This document shows, piece by piece, positions 54,301 to 63,300 of a stretch of 64,000 nt of DNA (position 1 is the first letter of the stretch; each line of letters opens with the position of its first letter). The stretch is from Certhia americana. Lineage: Eukaryota > Chordata > Aves > Passeriformes > Certhiidae. The translations under genes were made by a program, and so were the position numbers. The stretch lies in contig CM031879.1 of assembly GCA_018697195.1 (NCBI GenBank), positions 42,271,378-42,335,377 of the forward strand, given 5' to 3'. The notes beneath the pieces were generated by a model. The model searched no databases. It was not told the origin of the DNA and worked only from the letters and a program-made list of their open reading frames with translations.

Positions 54301-57300
54301 GCTTGTGGACATGTGTGTGTCTCACTCCCCACCTACTCCTTGGTGGAACTAGAAAGTGTCTGCCAGGTGGAGTAGGAGCAGTTTGTCTGTAGTGTGCTTG
54401 TGCACAGCAAGGGGCTGTGAGCTATGTTGCCACTCACTCCAGATGTCCCTTGCTATTTGCATGAGACTTTCTCACTGAAAAGCAAAATATGGAGGTTAAA
54501 CAACTAACTAGATAAATCTGCTTGGAGGGATTTTCTTTTCTAATTGCAAGATAATGAGTTACTCAAAAGGAAATAACACCATTTGTTACATTTGATTTTT
54601 TCTAGTTACTCATGCTCATTTAATGATTACAAAAATAGTTTCTTGCATTTTTTTCCTTTCCTAGGAGACAATTGGTGAACCTTTCTATTTGCTGGTGACG
54701 ACCCTCAATCAGAGGATAAACAAAGGACCTGTTGATGCAATAACTTGCAAAGCCCTATACACTCTTAACGAAGACTGGCTGCTGTGGCAAGTGTCTGAAT
54801 TCAAAACAGTGGTATGTTTGCCAGCTTGTGTTCCCTCCAGGCATGGGCAGCTGTAATGTTTTCTCTGTTTCTAAGAAGCTAAAATAAGGCTCTTAAGACA
54901 CTAAGGTAGTGGTTAAGTACCCAGACAGTAAAACTGTTATTGCTGACAAAGTTTCCAAACATGCTAAGAGTTCAACTAACTGGTGTTTCACTGATATACA
55001 TTTCACAAATAGCACTTAACTCCTCACTTCACAGCATGCATTAATCACCAAAGAGTAGGTTTAATGAAGTCTCAGGGTATTAAAAAATCTTTCGTATTTT
55101 AAAGTATACTACAAAAATATAAACGTGCTTAGAATTTAAACTAAACTGCACTTTATGAATGAATGACAGAATGGAATGCAGAGGTTTTATTTTTCTGTTG
55201 TGTTTACTTGTGGCTAATCTTCAGGCAATGATTTGCTGTGGGTGTCCATATTATTAGCACCAAATCAACTTCAAATTAGCAAGGTTACAGCATGGTAGAT
55301 TTTTACTTAGTTGCTTGGTTAAAAACAAGATATATAGGAAGTCTAGCTAAGCTTCTGAACGTTACCATAGATTTTTTGCCTTTCTCAAAGCACCTAAGAA
55401 CTACTTCCTGTTCTCCAGTTGCACCCAAATATCTTTGAAAGCTGCAGTTCCCTTATTGATTGTCACTGTGACACTGAGATGAGAAGGGATAGCAGGATTT
55501 TTGCTCTTTGGAGCTTGTAAAAATTGTGACTTTTAGAGTAGGAGGTCTGAAAAGGGTTTTCAGAATAACCAGAGCACTCTTCTGCTCCAGAATTTCCAAG
55601 TGATTTTAGGTCTGAGAATTTTAAAATGTGTATTTCCAGTCATTTTTGTAGCTTCCTTGCTTCTTAACTCCTGGCTTCCAGTCAGAGTTACCTGACATAA
55701 TGAGGAGTATGAGAAGTGCTGCTGAATAGTGGGCTTCACACCTTGGGAGCAGAAACTGGCAAGCTGCAATGGCCATGGCAAGGACAGTTCAAGTTCTGGT
55801 GGAGGAGAATTCAGTCCTTTTCAGATATGCTAAGTCTCTGGTAGGGCTGAAGTTCCCAGGTCTTCCCGTCTTCGATTTTGAAGCAAGAACTTGGAGGTGC
55901 TAAGATACTGTATACTGGAGTAAGCTATGTGATCCTGCCAAATTTGGCTGGTCAGCAGTCCATTGGACTTACCTCACTGGGCCACGTAGGAAAGTCACTG
56001 AAATGGCACCATTTCTGTGAATCATTTCTGAACTGTCATTTTCTACTGAAAGCTTCAAACTGATAAAATAGCAGTCAAATCTTCTTCTTACAAAGCTGTT
56101 GTTAGAGGCTGCATTTGAAGGTACCTCAAGCTAAGTTACCAGAGTGTGCATTTGGAAAGAAAGTTTGTGACTAAAAATTCAATACATAATCCAAGATCTT
56201 TGGTTTCCATGTTTGCATGCTGCATTCTGGCATATACTTGAGATCCAGAGTAAATTTAAATATATTGTATATGTATCCATAGGATGCAAAATGCAGTAGT
56301 GATGTAGAGCAACAATTTCCAAGCAAGCTCAATATGCCTGTTACTAGTAGACTGCACAGAAACGTCTGTGGAATTAATTGACTTTTCTTATTTATATCAC
56401 ACATTCAAATTGAGAGCCCCTTGAGGGGTGACAGCTGACTGTGAAACTGCTGAAGAACCTTAAATGCTTTTTCTAGAGCTACTTCTATGAATGCAGTCAC
56501 TTATAGGGTCTTGTGGTCAGACTGCAGTGAAGCAGAGAAAAGGTTAGTGCTCTGAAGGACTTGCTATCACTGGGGACCAGTGTCTGCAGATGGATGAGGA
56601 AGTGAGGGCCCACAGCCTTTCTTGAACCCTGTTTCCTGCCTTTGTATTCCAGCTTTTGAATAGGAGACAGTGATACAGCTGTAGGGTTAATACAGATCAG
56701 CTTTCCACGTTTAGGTGCAGCATTCCTTGGAATTAGCTGAGCAGTGTTGAATGGTCCCTTTAATACCATCACAAAAGGAGGGAAGAATCCTGTAATAAAA
56801 TTGCAGAGATGAAGTTCAAGGACTGTAGTTCTTGCTGGACTGGGAAGCGGTTTTGTTTGGTGGTTTATCTGAGATTTATTCTGGAAGCTAAAACTGCTGT
56901 GAAAGAGACTTAGGTGGAGTGGTGAGGCTTTCTGGGCTAGGGAAGCAAGCCAGCTGTGCACATTTTCCCTTCAAAAATGGCATTTAACAGGAGGCTAAAG
57001 AGAAAGCAGTCGGTTTTCTTCTCTCACTAGCCACTTCAGATGCACTGCATTGACATGCAGGACTTGTGAGCTTACAGACTGGGAACCAAGTGTTTTTTCC
57101 GTACTGTGGAAGAACATTTCTGCCTAAAGTATTGCAGGTTTTGTTTTCTAAATGGAATATATTCTGATCTGAGTTTTCAAGTGCATTTGTACAGTTGCTC
57201 ACTGCAGTTACATTCTGAGTCATGCAGTATTTTGTTGGTATTTTGGTTTCCCCCTTTCCCCAGACCTACGATAGCAGTACATTAAAATCTACATCTCCAG

Positions 57301-60300
57301 AGCAAAACATAAAAACAGCCAAAAAGAGTGTGATATAGAGATGGTGAAGCAGATCTGCAGACATTTAGTGTCCAGATTTTTTTAAGCTGTGTAGGCACTT
57401 GAAGATACAGGGATACATCTGTTAGGAAGTTTGATTCTGAAATCAGTAACAGGGTGCAAACAAGGGTGTAGGTGCTCTGCGTGAGAATCTCTCCTTTCAG
57501 GATTGGGAGTTCAGTTCCAAGCCAGTAAAAGCAGGATACAGACAGGCTCCTAAAAATCAGGGTGAGCTCCACAGATCAGGGGAGGTTTTTAAAATTCAGG
57601 CCATTTGTAACCAGAAGAAAAAAAAAAAAAAAAAAAAAAAGAGAACCTAGAAACATGTAGTGTTTGAATTGCATTAGAACTGTTCCCTGGCAGGGCCCAA
57701 TGCCTTTTTTAAAAAGGCCACAGACCTTGGATCACCCAACGCCCTGCTATTAACCCTCTCTGCTAGAAAGGGTGAGGCATTGAACAGAGATAGGCTGCTG
57801 AAGTACATACTCAAGTCGAATTGAAGGAAAGATGCCTCTAAAAGCATTGGTCAAGTACGGGCTGAGAAGCTGTGCTCTTTCATGCTGTGCTTATATTTGA
57901 GTACTGAGAAATAAAGCTGCCTTGAAAGAGACTTGGATGTGTCATGGATCGTTTTCTGAGGCTGAGGAAGCAAGCCTGCTTTCTCACAGGCAGACAAGCA
58001 GCTGCACCCCTCGGCAGATAATTTGCTCAATGACTGATGAAGAAGTGCACTCCACAGCTGAGTGTTAGCGTTTCACTGAAGAGTTTCATTTTGAATAGGA
58101 AATGCCAGCCTGGAATGGGAAATGTTCTCAGTGGTGTATCTCCTATTGGAAGCCGGGGGAGACTTCTTGTGGACTTGGTACTCCGGCATTCCTTTGAGTA
58201 GTCACAGCTTATTTTTAAAAAGGCATTTGGGCTGTTGAATGCTTTGTTGAAATGTGTTTGCATTTTTTGATTGGAAGAAATGATCTAATTCACCTGTTCA
58301 GCCAGCTTCCTTTTATTAAAAGTGAAGCAAGGCCACATAGTGGAAGGTTTTAAAAGTGTTCAACTGCTTTAGGGGTTAAATGAGAGGTATTAAAAAAGTG
58401 GGTGGGCTGCAAGGGAGTAACGCAGAGACAAGGAGACCAATTTCCTAATAAGACGTCATGGTTGTGGTATTATTAGTCACACTTTGTGAGAGATAAGGGA
58501 GCTATTAAAAGCATGTGACATATGGGAATTTTTGTCAGCAGAAAAGAACACAGCAACCCTCACTATAAAGTGAGCAGTGCAGATGTTGGCTACAGGAGTG
58601 TCCTCTGGATCACAGATGGATTGAGTGTCATATACTGGAGCATCAACAGCACAACCCTTCCTTTGTGTAGTGCCCATCTAGCCTAAATTTAACTCCTGCA
58701 CCATTTTCTGTGCCAGTTGGCTAACTCTTCTATAACTGTTCTATAACCTTTTCACAGGTGACTGTTCTGGCTGCTGCAGAAGGATTGCTGCAATCAATCT
58801 GATTTTTCCTGTTGATTCTATTTCATAGTCTGGGAGATGGGAGTAGTTTTAAGTCAGTTTTGTAACGTGTTACATCCTGGTACTGACTCTTTACATAAAT
58901 TGCCTAACTTTCACCAATCAAAGGGGGATTTTTTCTTTTGTTTTTTCCGTCTGTCTGATAAGTGGAAATACGATTTTTTCAGATGCGTAGCTGTTCAGAT
59001 GCATAGCTGATGAATAGGGTAATGAATAAGTCCTTGAATAGCCCAGATTATTGTTCTTTATTTCTAAGAAAATATGATATTATCACATTGCTTTATTAAA
59101 TCACATCTCATTTATTATCTGCTATGATTATTAATAGCTCTGTTAAATAATTCATTGTGTGAAATTAATTTTCGAGGAAACTACAAATCTGAAAAGCCAT
59201 CTGCAAACGGGTGAAAATACATTTTATTTTGTTCCTTTCTTGTAGCTAGGTTCCAAGCTAGTTCCTATACAAGTAGTTGCAGGTGCCACCTTCTCCTTAA
59301 GTAGCGTTTAACAATTCTTGCAACCCATGTTAAAGCATTTCTGAAGAATACTGTGACTTTGTCTTGCTGTCATAATTTGTAGTGCATGAAGTCTCATCTT
59401 GAGATATTATTAGCTTTAACCAGGTCCTATAATTTTCTCCTGAACCTTTTCCTAAGTTAATAGTATTTTTATTTCCTCTGCAAAGTGAGAGAGCTTGGAA
59501 AAAGGCTTGATGATATTTTCTTGTGACTTTCACATCCTCCTGTGATTTCTCATATATTTTCTGACCTCCAGTGCTGATCAAAAAGGGCTTTCATAATTTT
59601 ACAATAACTTCTGTTTCTTTTTCTAGTTCTACACTATATGTCTAAATATAGTGATTGTGACTGTCAGCTTCTGATTAATGGTTTCTAAAGCCAGGGATTG
59701 TGCTGTCAGACAGGTTGAATCTGATTTATGAAAACTTCAGCTGCAGAGGACAACTTAATAATAATTGGCTTTCCTAGCTTCCCATCAATTGCTTTATCAC
59801 TGAAGATTAACTTCTGCAGGAAATCATATCAGCAAAACCATCTGGCTCTCATGGCTGAGAGACTTTTATGTGTTTAAATATTCCTTCCCATCTGACCGCT
59901 TCTTTGAGTTACAAAGCATTCCTATTATACTCACACTGTGGATACTTTCACTTAAGAAGTCCATACATGACTTGTATTCCACCTACATGAAGGATGACTA
60001 CTTTTTTTACAGTCCTGTCATCCTATACTGAGTGGAGCAGGAACAGGAGGGCTCTCATGTGCTAATGACTGCACAGGAATGTGCAGCCTGTGTGAGAGTA
60101 TGTGCTGAAAAGGAAAGGAGGAGGAGAAATAGACAGTTCCTCTTGATGGTCTGAAAGCAGTGGAAAATGAAGCAGGAGCAGGAACATGAATATTGCAGTG
60201 TAAGAATAATGTTAGAAGGAAAGGATCGTCTGAAGGAAGGAATGCTTCCAAGGACATAGAGCCAAATCATCATCAGTTAAAGTGCAAGGAGCTGCTTCAG

Positions 60301-63300
60301 AAAGATCAGTTCAGAGACTAGAAGGGACAAAGACTGATTGACATGAGTTTTCCAAGGACAAAAGACAGTTAGTCCCTGTCCACAATTTAATCCTACAAGA
60401 CCATGACCTCAGGGCAGTCAGAGTCAAGGACAGGACTGCTGTCTATTCAGTTGGTCAGTGGGGCTAACCAAGCATGAGTCCCTCGTTGCTGTGCCAATAT
60501 ATTTTTTACTAATTTTCTGCATGAAATCCCAACCTGAGGCGTGGTGTCCAGTCTGCTTCTCCTTCTGTAATTCCCACATATCGTTGTCTCTCATTCCATC
60601 TGTCCTTTCCATGGACTCATTTTCCTCACAATTAAACATCTCAGTGTCCTGATTAAGTTGTTCCCTGTTACTTCAGTTACATCCTAGTCTTTCTTAAATC
60701 ACGATCTTCATAGTTTTGCAACCCTGTTTTTAATACACCCTTTGCTTCTGTAGAGACTGTAAAGTTAATTTTTGTTGCATTGGACTCCTTCTTTTCTCCA
60801 GTAGCGTGTTGTAATTTCTGCTCTTGCTGGGTAATAAGCAGAAAATACCATTCTACAACTATTAATAACTACCCATTTTTCTAAGAAGATAGAAAAGTTG
60901 TCCCTGCAACAACCTGGACTGAAGTTCTATCCTTCACATGACAGCAGAGAAAAAAAATTATTTACTTGCTTCCTGTTTTAATGCTCAGTCTTCACTGAGT
61001 CACACATGCAGTCCTCTCATTTCAGTCAGAAGATAAATGTTACACCAGAACCTCTCAGCAGCCAGAATGGTTTGAGTACATTTATTTTCCTATGCCACTT
61101 GCAGTCAAGTTCTGGCACCTAAAACACTTGTTTTAATTCTGTCCCAAGATATCTCCAGCAGAACATCTGTATCCATGTAGCTGGACAGTGATTTCATTGC
61201 ACAGAGCAGGCTGTGGCACTGGATTTTTTTGATGGTATTGCTTCATACTAGCAATTCTGTACTCATCCCTTATTCTCTGCCTTCTAACAGTTAATCTGCC
61301 TGACCTGATCAGAAATACGACCGGACAAATAAAACTATTCCCTGGAGACGGTTGCTCAGTGTCACTGGCACCTCCCTCCAGCCCCTACTCAGCTCATGTG
61401 TAGTCTAGCAGAGGAGTTGTGTCCCAGTCAAGAGTAGCTGTAAACAAAAGGGCAGGGGTGCTGTAACCAGACATGGTTGTTTGACCTGAAATACCAACTG
61501 ATAGAACACAGTGCACTTTTCTGTGCAGAGCTGTCCCTGCTGCAACATGCTCTCTCCTTTTACTGCTTCTGTGGCAGCCCTGTCTGTGCTGCCTCCAAAG
61601 ACAGGGCTGTATGCAGACAGATGCTGACACCTCCAGGGGAGGTGTACTTTCTGTGTGATATAAGGCACTCAGCTGGTGTAAATATGCATTTTAACGCTGC
61701 TTTCTATCCACTCGGAATCAATCATGCTTACCATGACTAACTTAGTCAGCAACCTTATCAGATCTCTTGTCACTTACAGTTTTGCTGTTAAGGCATGTAT
61801 TTTGCATAGGAGATTTGCATTAATTCTTTTAATCTGCATTGTAATTCTTCCCCATCTCTTGTTTTTGGATAATTCACTGAAATACATTTGCACAAAAGCA
61901 GAAGACAAAATACACTCTTGAAAATATATATCTATATATGTCTATTTTCATTTTTTGAACAGAAAGAATTCTAAATGCTTCTCTGTGTAATTCCTTCAAA
62001 TAATCTTTATTTGAAACAACTTTAATAATAAATATGCTGAAAATCTGTCAGGAGTTTGTAGGTTTCCTATGCCAGGTGTTCCCTGTAGGTCAAAATAACA
62101 TGTGTTTCTTTCCCCAGATGGTGAACATTATCTTTGAAAAAATCCCAGAAAATGAAAGTGGAGATGCCTGTCAAACTATTCAAGTTAATGTTCTGGACTG
62201 TGACACTATAGGCCAGGCTAAGGAGAAGAGCCTTCAGGCTTTCTTTAATAAGAATGGCTTTCTCTATGGTCTTCAGCTGGATGAAATTGGCCTTGGTAAG
62301 AGAATGTCACAATGTTGTATTTTCATTGAGTTTACTGGTCTGTTGTGGACTTTCCTTATTAGGAATGCCTACCTTTGGCTTTGATTCTTTTCAGAGTTCA
62401 TACAGAATATAGCTCTTGTGAGGAATTTTGAAGCAAAACCTAGATCATTTATGTTAACAGAACACTGGAGCTATATCTGCTTCACTTCTGCAAGGACTTC
62501 AGCATTGCAATTAACAAACAGATGTTATTTATTATGCATATATAATTTCTCTGTTCCTTTTCTGGGGTAAGTTAGGTGGCTGGCCCATCCACCTAAGTAC
62601 AGCTGGTTGTTAAATTTTTCAGTGGATAAGATGACATATCATGATTATCAAGTATTTTAGTTTCTATCTACTATTCCTCCTACCTCCCCCCCTTCCTTCC
62701 TTCCTTCCTACAGGCCTACGTTGCCCTTGATCCTTCAAATAAATCTTATTTATAGTCAGATTAGATTTATATAATAGTTCCCCTGTGACTCACAAAGTCA
62801 CCTACAATATCTACAGATGTAAATAAGGCTGTTCCAGCAGATGAGTCAAACCACCTTTCCTTGTTGGGTTTTCAAGAGCCCAGGGTCTGTAGCTACCACC
62901 ACCATACCACTTCCCACGTACCCTAGTGGGAAACCTAACAAACCCTATATTGTTGGCATTTGCTACCTCCAGGACTTGCTCCCTAAGATGTCAATACTTC
63001 CTCACTTTCTCAGACTCTGTGTTGGAAAGTGCTCATAATGTGCTTTCATAGCTGATGTCTCAGCATCTATATTCTTTACAAGTGCTCACTAGTACAATGT
63101 CAGCTTGTACAGCTCATTTTAGTGATCTCTTAGAAGTGGCTTGGGGAACTTTTCTTCTAGTCCCAGTGTAACCTTAACAGCAGGACACACTTGTGCAGCA
63201 GAGTAGTGATTAGGTGAAAACACCTCCAAAAACTCTGCCTTGACCAACACAAAGTGAAGCACCAAAACTTGCTGAAAGAGAAGCCACCCAGGCTGCCACC

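Noticed and set aside
56497..56961. 154-codon minus-strand frame called as a gene
   Set aside because: No domain or paralogue recognised; kept only as a low-interest observation.
62034..62384. 116-codon + frame as a separate small gene
   Set aside because: It is PLXNC1 exon 22 read through both splice sites.
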